DNA of 64,000 nt from Streptomyces sp. NRRL S-340. GTDB lineage: Bacteria; Actinomycetota; Actinomycetes; Streptomycetales; Streptomycetaceae. Shown one piece after another: positions 49,708-57,695 of the stretch. The stretch spans positions 62,001 to 126,000 of the forward strand of contig NZ_JOIY01000016.1 in NCBI RefSeq assembly GCF_000720185.1. Direction: 5' to 3'. Positions within the stretch are counted from its first letter, which is position 1. Every line of letters starts with the position of its first letter. Both the position numbers and the translations under genes were made by a program. A model generated the notes under the pieces. It saw only the letters and a list, made by a program, of their open reading frames with translations. It was not told the origin of the DNA and searched no databases.

Positions 49708-50829
49708 ATGCGGACCAGATCCGGGCGCGACGCCGCCCGCGGCGGAGCCGACGCGGCTGCGGGGCGCGCGAGCGGCGAGCGGCACACCGCCCGGCACACC
49801 GTCGGCGGACGCCGGCTCGTGCTGGGCAAGGACGGCAGGCTCACGGCGTACGCCCGCACGGACGACGGGCTGCTGCGCTGGACCGAGCTGCGGCCGGGCG
49901 GACCGCAGTGGACGGGCCCGGAGTTCTTCCCGGTGGCGGACCTCAGCGACCTGACGGTCGTTCAGGGCGCCGACAGCTACGTGCACTTCCTGGGGCGGCG
50001 CGAGGTGCGCCGCGCGGACGGACCGCCGGCCGTCGACATCGTCCACGCGATCCAGTACCAGACCGGCCGCCCGGTCACCGAGTGGCGGTCGCTGGGCAAC
50101 GCTCACCAGGACCGGGAGAAGGCCGCCCGTTTCGGCGCGCCCGCGGGCGCGGTCAGCGGTTCGGGCCGGGTGTACGTCTTCGCGCGCAACGCCGGCGGCG
50201 GCGTCATGCTGCGCCGCGAGGCCCCCACCGGGAAGTGGGAGGCCTGGCAGGACCTCAAGGGCAGTCAGGTGCGGGACGGGATGGCCGCGGTCGTCCACGA
50301 CTCCGGCCGTATCGAACTCTTCGCGGCCGGCGAGGGCATCGCGATGCGCTGGCAGCAGGAGGCCCCCGACGGGGAGTTCCGGCGCGAGCCGAACGTCCCG
50401 CTGCGGGTGGCGCCCGGCACGGCGGCGGCGCTGCCGACCGGGCCGGAACGCGTCACGTACTACTGGGCCGACCCCGACCAGGGCGGTCTGGTCGCGCACC
50501 GGCCCGGGCAGTGGGTGATCCCGATCGGAGGCGCCCCGGACGGTGAGCCGGTGAGCGCGCTGCGCGCGGAACTGGACGGCTACGACTGCACGGTGCTGGC
50601 CCATCGCGACCTCGACTGGCAGGTCTCCTTCGCCGTGTGCGGCACGGAGAACGAGCAGGCCGGCGTGTGGTGGACACCGACCGGTGAACGCGCGCTGGGC
50701 GCACCGGCGCTGGCGCTGGACGGGCACGGGCGCGTGGTGGTCGCGGTGATCGACCCGGACGGCAGGCTCAGGGTGGCCCGCCAGGCCGACACGCCGGGGC
50801 TGTCGCTGGGTGCGTGGGTCCGCGTCTGA
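49708..50829 (+). CDS. Cytoplasmic propeller-like protein, homologue of the PIG-L tail
   Basis: A 373-residue protein without a signal peptide or membrane segment. It has at least five repeats of about 50-60 residues of the type GSGRVYVFARNAGGG...GKWEAWQDLKGSQVRDGMAAVVHDSGRIELFAAG, typical of tectonin or sialidase-like beta-propellers. The order and wording of these repeats match the C-terminal part of the exported PIG-L protein at 23176-25320 (SLGN, VFVRNA, W..L.G.QV..G, SGRI/TGRI.VFAAG). ATG 49708 follows a GGGAAGGGG-like site. Probably a carbohydrate- or protein-binding scaffold. Export by an unrecognised route cannot be excluded. Confidence 0.72.
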   Translation: MRTRSGRDAARGGADAAAGRASGERHTARHTVGGRRLVLGKDGRLTAYARTDDGLLRWTELRPGGPQWTGPEFFPVADLSDLTVVQGADSYVHFLGRREVRRADGPPAVDIVHAIQYQTGRPVTEWRSLGNAHQDREKAARFGAPAGAVSGSGRVYVFARNAGGGVMLRREAPTGKWEAWQDLKGSQVRDGMAAVVHDSGRIELFAAGEGIAMRWQQEAPDGEFRREPNVPLRVAPGTAAALPTGPERVTYYWADPDQGGLVAHRPGQWVIPIGGAPDGEPVSALRAELDGYDCTVLAHRDLDWQVSFAVCGTENEQAGVWWTPTGERALGAPALALDGHGRVVVAVIDPDGRLRVARQADTPGLSLGAWVRV

Positions 50830-51017
50830 CACCACGGGCACGGCCGCCGGCCGGACACCGCTGCGGCGTCCGGCCGGGTCCTGAGGGCGCCCGGGCGACG
50901 ACCGGGGCAGCCGTACGACGCCGGGTACCCGCACAACGGCCGCGCGCCCGTACAAGCACCGCGCATCCGGGCGACGGCGGGCATCCGTGCAACGCCGGGC
51001 GCCCGTACGCGGCAGGG

Positions 51018-51052
51018 CGGCCGTTGCCCGGGCCGCGCACGCACAACGGCCG
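51018..51052. terminator. Hairpin between convergent propeller and LCP genes
   Basis: A 9-bp perfect stem CGGCCGTTG / CAACGGCCG with a 17-nt loop inside the 280-bp convergent gap. The gap also carries recurring GGGCG/CCCGTAC words. A possible stop signal for both genes. Confidence 0.4.
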
Positions 51053-51109
51053 GGCGGCGGCGGGGTCATCACACGTGCCGTGCCCCCGCCGCCGCCCGGC
51101 CGTCGTCCG

Positions 51110-52213
51110 TCAGGGCGTCCTGCCGCCCTTGGCGGGCGAGTCCTTGGCCGACTCCGGGATGGTCCGGTCCGCGCGCAGGGCCTTCCACAGCTGCGTGGAC
51201 TGCGGCTCGGCCGCCACGACACGGTTGGGGTCCTGGGTGTCGTACTGCACCGGGAGCATGATCGTGTCCATCGTCGCGGGGTCCACGCCCTTCATGCTGC
51301 GGCTGAACTCGGCGAGTTTGGTGAGCGAGGAGAGACCGGAGTCGGTCGTCAGCGACTGGGTGAGCCCGGCGGCCACTTTGTACGCCTTGGCGGGGCTGCC
51401 CAGCAGGTCCTGCTTCTTGATCTCCGACAGCAGCGCGATCATGAACTTCTGCTGCAGGCCGATGCGGCCGAGGTCGCTGCCGTCGCCGATGCCGTGCCGG
51501 GTGCGGACGAACTGCAGGGACTGCGTGCCGTCCAGACGGTGGGAGCCGGCGCTCAGGTCCAGACCGCTGGACTTGTCGTGGATGTCCTGGTCGACGGTGA
51601 CCGTGACACCGCCTATCGCGTCGACCAGGTTCTTGAACCCGGCGAAGTCGATCTCCAGGTAGTGGTCCATCCGCACCCCGGACATCTTCTCGACCGTCTT
51701 GACCACACAGGCCGGACCGGCCAGCGAGTACACGGAGTTGAACATCACGCGCTTCGCCGAGGGGAGCGTGGACCCGTCCGCCTTGGCGCACTCCGGGCGG
51801 GTCACCAGGGTGTCGCGCGGGATGCTGACCGCGACGGCCTTCTTGCGGCCCTCGGGTATGTGGATGACCAGCGCGGTGTCGGAACGCGCCCCGGCCACCT
51901 TGCCGGTGTCCAGGGAGGCGTTGGCACCCGCCCGTGAGTCGGAGCCGAGCACCAGGACGTTCTGCCCGGAGGTGGGCAGCTTCTCCGGGCGGTCGTCGCC
52001 GAGCGCCCGGTCGATGTCGACACCCTTGATGTTGGAGTTCAGGTCGCTGTAGAGCCAGTAGCCGGTGCCGCCGGCGGCCAGCACCAGCACCACGAGGCCC
52101 AGCGCGATCCAGCGCCACACACGCCGCCGGCGGCGTGGCGCCGCGGCGGCGCGGCGGCGCGACGGGGCGCGCCTCGATCTGCTGGGGCCCGTCTCCGTGG
52201 GCGCCTGCGTCAT
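51110..52213 (-). CDS. LytR-CpsA-Psr (LCP) family cell-wall glycopolymer ligase
   Basis: A 367-residue protein: an Arg-rich cytoplasmic N-terminus (residues 1-32), one membrane helix (VWRWIALGLVVLVLAAGGTGYWLY) and an extracellular LCP domain. The domain has VLVLGSDSRAG, SIPRDTLV, GVRMDHYLEIDFAGFKNLVDAIGGV and QSLQFVRTRHG, which contain the acidic and arginine residues that bind the polyprenyl-pyrophosphate substrate. LCP enzymes transfer teichoic acids, arabinogalactan or capsule from lipid carrier to peptidoglycan. It is divergent from the Stealth operon, so it may attach the polymer made there; that link is inferred. Start ATG 52213. Confidence 0.9.
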   Translation of the reverse strand: MTQAPTETGPSRSRRAPSRRRAAAAPRRRRRVWRWIALGLVVLVLAAGGTGYWLYSDLNSNIKGVDIDRALGDDRPEKLPTSGQNVLVLGSDSRAGANASLDTGKVAGARSDTALVIHIPEGRKKAVAVSIPRDTLVTRPECAKADGSTLPSAKRVMFNSVYSLAGPACVVKTVEKMSGVRMDHYLEIDFAGFKNLVDAIGGVTVTVDQDIHDKSSGLDLSAGSHRLDGTQSLQFVRTRHGIGDGSDLGRIGLQQKFMIALLSEIKKQDLLGSPAKAYKVAAGLTQSLTTDSGLSSLTKLAEFSRSMKGVDPATMDTIMLPVQYDTQDPNRVVAAEPQSTQLWKALRADRTIPESAKDSPAKGGRTP

Positions 52214-52662
52214 GCCTCAGTCCTCTCGCTCAGACGGCTCGATGCCTTGGTCCGTTGTGTGGGGCAGGGCACGAGTGGGGGGGAGGGACCGGGCCCGCGC
52301 GGCGTCGGGGCGCCGTGGTGTGCCCGAACTATAGACCGAATGCCGGGCCGTACGCGGAGGGCTCTTACCTGTCTCACGGTCGCCGGATGTTCAACCCACC
52401 GTCAGGTCGACGTGCGGTTTCTGTCATTCGCGTACGAAGTTGACAGAACAACGACAGCTAGTGATGATGTGGTTCACCTGTGAAGGTTAAATTTTTGTGT
52501 GAATAGCGTGGCCGCGTATTCGGCCACGTGGTGTGTGCGGTCGCGGTTCGAGCCCGGGGGGGCACGAGGGCGGGCGACCGCGAGTACCACCGGCCCGGGC
52601 CGGTGGGGGACGAGGGAGGATGGCTGTGATGCTGCGTGTGTCTGCCCGCGAAGGGCGGCGGC
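52214..52662. promoter_or_regulatory. AT-enriched divergent promoter region, LCP / Stealth operon
   Basis: A 449-bp gap without a supported gene. At 52440-52445 a consensus -35 TTGACA is followed after 17 nt by GATGAT (52463-52468), directed toward the Stealth genes. The following TTAAATTTTTGTGTGAATAG (52487-52506) is strikingly AT-rich for this genome. AAGGGCGG just before 52663 is a likely ribosome site. Confidence 0.6.
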
Positions 52663-54291
52663 GTGACGGCCGTATCTGATCACGTCGCAGGCCGCATCAC
52701 CGGTCCCGTCCGGGGTGTTCCCCAGGCAGACCCCGCGCCGCGGGGCCCCGTGGGCCCCGCCGCGACGACGCTCACCGCGGAACACGGTGACGTCTACGTC
52801 GAGCCCGGCCTGACCCCGCTGGCGGCCCGTGAGGCCAACCGCTCCGCGCTGTCCGCACTGCTCGCCGCCGCCGGCGTCGCGCACTTCGCCGTCCGCGGCA
52901 CCGCCGACCACGGCACGGTGCTCGCCGTCGCCGAGGAGGACCGCGAGCGGGTGCTGTCCGTGCTGTTCCGCGGACTGGGGCAGTTCCCGGGCCACCTGAG
53001 CGTGGTGGACCCGGACGCGCCCCGCCCGGCCAGGCCCGTCTCCTCGCGCGACCCGAAGGCCTGGCGCGAGGTCCCCGGCGCGCGGGTGCTCCAGATCAGC
53101 TGGTACCGCACCGACCCCGGCCGGCACCTGCTGCTCGGACACGAGTACGGCTGCGCCGTCGAGTTCTGGCAGCGCCAGGACGGCTACCTCGTCGCCCCGC
53201 GGGCCAACCGCGCCACCTGGGCGGTCGCCGCCGACGGCGCCGACGTGCTGGGCGCCGCCCGGCTCTTCAGCCGCTTCGTCTCCGACTGGACCCCGGAGCG
53301 GCTGGCTCCGCCGCTGGTCACCCGCCCCGAGTTCCTGGTCGACTGCGCCGACGACATCAGCTTCCCCGTCGACGCCGTCTACACCTGGGTCGACGGCAAC
53401 GACCCCGCCTGGCAGCAGCGCAAGGCGCGCGCCAAGGGCGAGGTCTACCACGCCGAGTCGGCGAGCGACGCCCGCTTCATCAGCCGGGACGAACTGCGCT
53501 ACTCGGTGCGCTCGCTGCACCTGTTCGCGCCCTGGATCCGCAACGTCTACGTCGTCACCGACGACCAGGTGCCGGACTGGCTGCGCGAGGACCTGCCCGG
53601 CCTGCGCATCGCCACGCACCGCGAGATCTTCCGCAACCCGGCGGACCTGCCGGTGTTCAACTCGCACGCCATCGAGAGCCAGCTGCACCGCATCGAAGGC
53701 CTGGCCGAGCACTTCCTGTACTTCAACGACGACATGTTCATGGGCCGGCCGGTGGCGCCGCACGCCTTCTTCACGCCCACCGGCACCGCGCGCTACTTCC
53801 CCTCGCGCAACCGCATCCCGCAGGGTCCCGTCGTGCCCACCGACAGCCCCGTCGACGCGGCCTGCAAGAACAACCGGGCGCTCCTCAAGGAACGTTTCGG
53901 CAAAGTGATCACGCAGCCGATGGAGCACATCCCCTACGCCCTGCGCCGCTCGGCGATGGAGGAGGCCGAGCGCGACTTCCCCGAGGCCTGGGCACGCACC
54001 TCGGCGAGCAGGTTCCGGGCCATGACCGACCTGTCGCCGACCTCGTCCTTCGTGCTGTACTACGCGGCGCTCACCGGCCGCGCCCAGCCGGGCTCCATGC
54101 CCTTCACCTACCTCCAGCTCGCCGTCCCCGACCTCGCCGACCGGCTGCAGCGCCTGCTGGACGGACGCGACCAGGACACCTTCTGCCTCAACGACGCGTT
54201 CTCGACACCCGAGGACATCGAGGCGCAGCAGGAACTGCTGGACGGATTCCTCAACGCCTACTTCCCCACCCCCAGCCCGTACGAGCGATGA
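52663..54291 (+). CDS. Stealth-family sugar-1-phosphate transferase (1)
   Basis: A 542-residue Stealth protein; the family makes phosphodiester-linked glycans (hexose-1-phosphate transfer), as in bacterial capsules and the eukaryotic GlcNAc-1-phosphotransferase. CR1 FPVDAVYTWVDGNDPAW is near residue 235, CR2 ISRDELRYSVRSLHLFAPWIRNVYVVTD follows, HFLYFNDDMFMGRP (CR3) is near 350, and the C-terminal CR4 ends FCLNDAF. All catalytic-type motifs are intact. Residues 30-200 form an N-terminal domain (HFAVRGTADHGTVLAVAEEDRERV) shared by the next two proteins. GTG 52663 follows AAGGGCGG. First gene of the operon. Confidence 0.92.
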   Translation: MTAVSDHVAGRITGPVRGVPQADPAPRGPVGPAATTLTAEHGDVYVEPGLTPLAAREANRSALSALLAAAGVAHFAVRGTADHGTVLAVAEEDRERVLSVLFRGLGQFPGHLSVVDPDAPRPARPVSSRDPKAWREVPGARVLQISWYRTDPGRHLLLGHEYGCAVEFWQRQDGYLVAPRANRATWAVAADGADVLGAARLFSRFVSDWTPERLAPPLVTRPEFLVDCADDISFPVDAVYTWVDGNDPAWQQRKARAKGEVYHAESASDARFISRDELRYSVRSLHLFAPWIRNVYVVTDDQVPDWLREDLPGLRIATHREIFRNPADLPVFNSHAIESQLHRIEGLAEHFLYFNDDMFMGRPVAPHAFFTPTGTARYFPSRNRIPQGPVVPTDSPVDAACKNNRALLKERFGKVITQPMEHIPYALRRSAMEEAERDFPEAWARTSASRFRAMTDLSPTSSFVLYYAALTGRAQPGSMPFTYLQLAVPDLADRLQRLLDGRDQDTFCLNDAFSTPEDIEAQQELLDGFLNAYFPTPSPYER

Positions 54292-54306
54292 AGCGGAGTT
54301 CTTGAC

Positions 54307-55935
54307 GTGCCCGACCCGACGTCGATGAACTCAGCGGTTCACGTCTACAAGCGGCTCGTTCCCCAGCCGGTGCGCTCGGCCGCCGCGACCACCGTCCCGG
54401 CCGGCGTACGCCGCAAGGTCAAGGGGCAGCTCGCCCGCACCCTGCGCCGCCGCGAGGCCCGGCTGCACCGCCGGGCCCTGCGCCAGGTCCGCCGGGCCCG
54501 GCTCGGCGGATCCGAACGCCGGGCCACCGCCCCCGACGGGCGGATCGGCCATGTGCACACCGGCCTCACCACCGACCTCGCCCGCCGCTTCGACCACGAC
54601 CTGGTCACCCAGGCGCTGGACGTCGCCGAGATTCCCTGGTTCGCCGTCCCCGCGCTCGACGACCGCCGGATCTGCCTCGCCGTCGACCAGCGCGACAAGG
54701 GCGCCGTGCGCCGCGTCCTGCGCGCCCTGCTGGAGGAGCACACCGGGTACGTCGTCTCCGTCTCACCCGCCAGGAGCGACACCCAGGACGTCCCCGGCAG
54801 CCATGTGAAGGCCTGGAAGCACTACGCCAAGGCCCGCGTGATCCGCCTGACCTGGCTGCGCACCGACCCCACCGAGAACCTCTGGGTCGGCGAGGACCAG
54901 GGCATCGAGATCGAGTTCTGGACCGTCAACACCAGCCTCCCCGTCGAACGCCTCATCGGCCCGCGCCCCAACCGGGTCCAGCGCGCCGTGCCCAGCGACA
55001 CCCCCGGCGTCGAGATCGGACTCGACCGGCTCTCCGGCTACTGCGACATCGACGGCGACCTCGAACCCACCGTCACCCTGGAGACGTTCGACGTCGTCCG
55101 GCTGGAGGAGATCGGCTTCCCCGTCGACGCCGTCCTGCTGTGGCAGCACCCCACCCCCTGGGGCGAGGAACTGCTGCGGGCCGCGCTGCGCTCCGTGCAC
55201 CAGTACGCCCCCTGGGTGGACGTCGTCCACGTGGTCGCCGAAGCCGAGCCCCCGGCCTGGCTGCGGGCCGGCGAACGCCTCACCGTGCTGCGCGCCCGCC
55301 CCGGCTCCGAGCGGCAGCTCCACCAACTGCCCGGCCTCGCCGAACACTTCCTGCTGCTGCGCCCCGGCGCCCTCCTCGGCCGGCCGGTGCGGCCCTTCGA
55401 CCACTTCACCCCCAGCGGCCAGACCCGGCCCCGGCGCGGCCCCTGGAACGCCCAGGAGTCCTTCGCGCCCTGGTCGCGGGCCGCCTACTCGGCCACCGGC
55501 CGGATCACCGCCCACGGTTACGCGCACGGCCCCCAGCCGCACCGCGTAGAGACGTTCGCCCGGCTCGCCGAGGGGACGCCCACCCCCCTCGACCTGCCCG
55601 ACACCCAGTACGTGCCCACCGTGCCCGGCACCCACCCGCTGGACGGCCTCGCCCACCACGTCGCCCACGTCGGCGCCCTCGCCGACCCCTCCGGGGAGGC
55701 GTCCGTGGCCCTGCACGCCGCCCTGCCCGGCATCGGCAGCCGCCTCGAACGGCTCCTCGTACGCCGCGACACCCAGCAGATCCACCTCTTCGGCCTCGGC
55801 ACCGACGAGGCCGGGGCCCGCGGCGGCACCGAGGCGGCCGTCCGCTTCCTGCACCGCTACTTCCCCGTGCCCAGCGTCTTCGAGCAGGACGGCGCCGAGA
55901 CCCCGGCAGCCGGCGAGGCGGTCGGCCGGCCGTGA
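54307..55935 (+). CDS. Degenerate Stealth paralogue, probable pseudoenzyme
   Basis: 542 residues, same length and domain order as its neighbours, with an intact frame. The N-terminal shared domain is well kept (WFAVPALDDRRICLAVDQRDKGAV; RTDPTENLWVGEDQGIEIEFW). In the Stealth part the FPVDAV anchor survives, but TWVDGNDPAW is replaced by LLWQHPTPWGEE (near residue 275). The GLAEHFLYFNDDMFMGRP motif is replaced by GLAEHFLLLRPGALLGRP (near 345), so the acidic catalytic residues are gone. C-terminal FLHRYFPVPSVFEQ matches the neighbours. It lies 15 bp after Stealth 1 and overlaps Stealth 2 by 4 bp. It could be a regulatory or scaffold subunit of the active enzymes. Confidence 0.85.
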   Translation: MPDPTSMNSAVHVYKRLVPQPVRSAAATTVPAGVRRKVKGQLARTLRRREARLHRRALRQVRRARLGGSERRATAPDGRIGHVHTGLTTDLARRFDHDLVTQALDVAEIPWFAVPALDDRRICLAVDQRDKGAVRRVLRALLEEHTGYVVSVSPARSDTQDVPGSHVKAWKHYAKARVIRLTWLRTDPTENLWVGEDQGIEIEFWTVNTSLPVERLIGPRPNRVQRAVPSDTPGVEIGLDRLSGYCDIDGDLEPTVTLETFDVVRLEEIGFPVDAVLLWQHPTPWGEELLRAALRSVHQYAPWVDVVHVVAEAEPPAWLRAGERLTVLRARPGSERQLHQLPGLAEHFLLLRPGALLGRPVRPFDHFTPSGQTRPRRGPWNAQESFAPWSRAAYSATGRITAHGYAHGPQPHRVETFARLAEGTPTPLDLPDTQYVPTVPGTHPLDGLAHHVAHVGALADPSGEASVALHAALPGIGSRLERLLVRRDTQQIHLFGLGTDEAGARGGTEAAVRFLHRYFPVPSVFEQDGAETPAAGEAVGRP

Positions 55936-57695
55936 GCGTGGGCAACCCCGAGGCATCCGCCGCGGTCGGGGCGTACCGGGCCCTGATCCCGGCAGGCCTC
56001 AGAGGCCGGATCGCGCGCCGCGTCCCCGCGCGGCTGCGCACCCTGCTGAAGCACCTGCTGCGCCGCCTGCACGCCTTCGGCGCGGGCGCCCGGCTGCTGC
56101 GCGCGGTACGGGCCCGCCGCCGCTGGCCCCACCTGTTCGCCGACGGCGAACGCCTCGCCGCACTCGCCGGAGCCGGCGCCCGCATCGCCCTGGTACGCCC
56201 CACCGTCTCGCCGCTCGGCCTGCGCGAGGCCAACCTCGAACTCGTCGCCACCGCACTGGAGGAAGCGGGCGTCGACCACTTCGCGATCCGCGGCGCCAGC
56301 GACTACCGCTCCTGCCTCGCCGTCGCCGCCGGCGACCGCGAACGCGTCACCGCCGTCCTCGCCCGCCTGGCCGGGCAGAGCCCCGTCTACCTGCGCGCCT
56401 GCCGAGGCGAGGCCGCCCAGGGCCGGGCCGTGCTGTGCGGGACCCGGGCCGCCCGCCGCCTGGCCCAGGAGGCGGACGTGCTGCGCATCGGCATGATCTG
56501 GAGCGACCCGGCCGGCTCCCTGGTCCTGGGCCTGGAGTACGGCTGCGACGTGGAGTTCTGGCAGCAGCGCGACGGACGCCTCGTCGCGCCCCGCCCCAAC
56601 CGGGTCACCGAGGACGTCGCCCTCGACGAGCCCCGCGTCACCCTCCCGGTCAGCGCACTGACCGGCTTCGCCGCCCTGCACACCCGCCGCACCCGCCAGG
56701 TGCGCAGCATCCGGCCCTGCGCCGAACCCCTGCCCGAGGACGTCCGCTTCCCCGTCGACGTCGTCTACACCTGGGTCGACGGCAACGACCCCGCCTGGCA
56801 GCAGCGGCGCGCCGCGTTCGGCCCCGGCGGCTACCACACCGAGTCCGCCAACGCGGCCCGCTACATCAGCCGCGACGAACTGCGCTACTCCCTGCGCGCC
56901 CTGGAACAGAACGCCCCCTGGGTCCGCCACGTCTACCTCGTCACCGACCGCCAGCGCCCGGCCTGGCTCACCGGCAGCCACCCGCGGCTCACCGTCGTCG
57001 ACCACTCCGAGATCTTCGACGACCCGGCCGCGCTGCCCACCTTCAACTCGCACGCCATCGAGAGCCGCCTGCACCACATCGACGGCCTGGCCGAGCACTT
57101 CCTGTACTTCAACGACGACATGTTCCTCGGGCGGCCCGTCACCCCGCAGGACTTCTTCCTCTCCAACGGCATGACCCGCACCTTCTTCTCCCCCTCCCAG
57201 GTGCCCCGCTGGGACCTCACCCCCGGCGACCGCCCCGTCGACGCGGCCGGCAAGAACAACCGGCGGCTGCTGATGGAACGCTTCGGCACCGCCCTGGTGC
57301 AGAAGCTGCGCCACGCCCCCTACGCCCTGCGCCGCAGCGTGCTCCAGGAGATCGAGCAGGAGTACGCCGAGGAGCACCTGCGCACCACCTACAGCCGGTT
57401 CCGCAGCGCCACCGACATCTCCATCCCGTCCTCGCTGTACCACTACTACGCGTACCTGACCGGACGGGCCGTGCCCTCCCAGATCACCTTCGCCTACCTC
57501 GACCTGGCCCGGCCCGAGATCCGGCGCAGGCTCGGCATCCTGCTGGCCCGCCGCGACCGGCAGGCGTTCTGCATCAACGACACCCTCTCCGACGGGCACG
57601 ACACCGCCCGCCAGACCGCCATGCTCAGCGCGTTCCTGCGGGCCTACTACCCCGTGCCGAGTCCCTTCGAGCGCAAGGAGCGCGAGGTCCGGTGA
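55932..57695 (+). CDS. Stealth-family sugar-1-phosphate transferase (2)
   Basis: A 587-residue intact Stealth enzyme. FPVDVVYTWVDGNDPAWQQ is near residue 277, ISRDELRYSLRALEQNAPWVRHVYLVTD follows, then HFLYFNDDMFLGRP near 394, and the C-terminal CR4 reads INDTLSDG. The first 100 residues are extra and basic/helical (RIARRVPARLRTLLKHLLRRLHAFG), which may lie on the membrane. The shared N-terminal domain (HFAIRGASDYRSCLAVAAGDRERV) follows. GTG 55932 lies inside the previous stop (GTGA), so translation is coupled. The longer open frame back to 55140 is a shadow of the preceding gene. Confidence 0.92.
   Translation: MSVGNPEASAAVGAYRALIPAGLRGRIARRVPARLRTLLKHLLRRLHAFGAGARLLRAVRARRRWPHLFADGERLAALAGAGARIALVRPTVSPLGLREANLELVATALEEAGVDHFAIRGASDYRSCLAVAAGDRERVTAVLARLAGQSPVYLRACRGEAAQGRAVLCGTRAARRLAQEADVLRIGMIWSDPAGSLVLGLEYGCDVEFWQQRDGRLVAPRPNRVTEDVALDEPRVTLPVSALTGFAALHTRRTRQVRSIRPCAEPLPEDVRFPVDVVYTWVDGNDPAWQQRRAAFGPGGYHTESANAARYISRDELRYSLRALEQNAPWVRHVYLVTDRQRPAWLTGSHPRLTVVDHSEIFDDPAALPTFNSHAIESRLHHIDGLAEHFLYFNDDMFLGRPVTPQDFFLSNGMTRTFFSPSQVPRWDLTPGDRPVDAAGKNNRRLLMERFGTALVQKLRHAPYALRRSVLQEIEQEYAEEHLRTTYSRFRSATDISIPSSLYHYYAYLTGRAVPSQITFAYLDLARPEIRRRLGILLARRDRQAFCINDTLSDGHDTARQTAMLSAFLRAYYPVPSPFERKEREVR

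Noticed and set aside
55140..55931. An N-terminal extension of Stealth 2 by 264 codons
   Set aside because: It overlaps the pseudoenzyme gene in another frame, is Pro/Arg-rich without homology, and the GTG at 55932 gives the operon's usual 4-bp overlap.
54307..55935. A frameshift or sequencing error as cause of the missing Stealth motifs in the middle gene
   Set aside because: Conserved residues flank both lost motifs in the same frame and the reading frame is intact throughout, so replacement rather than shift is seen.
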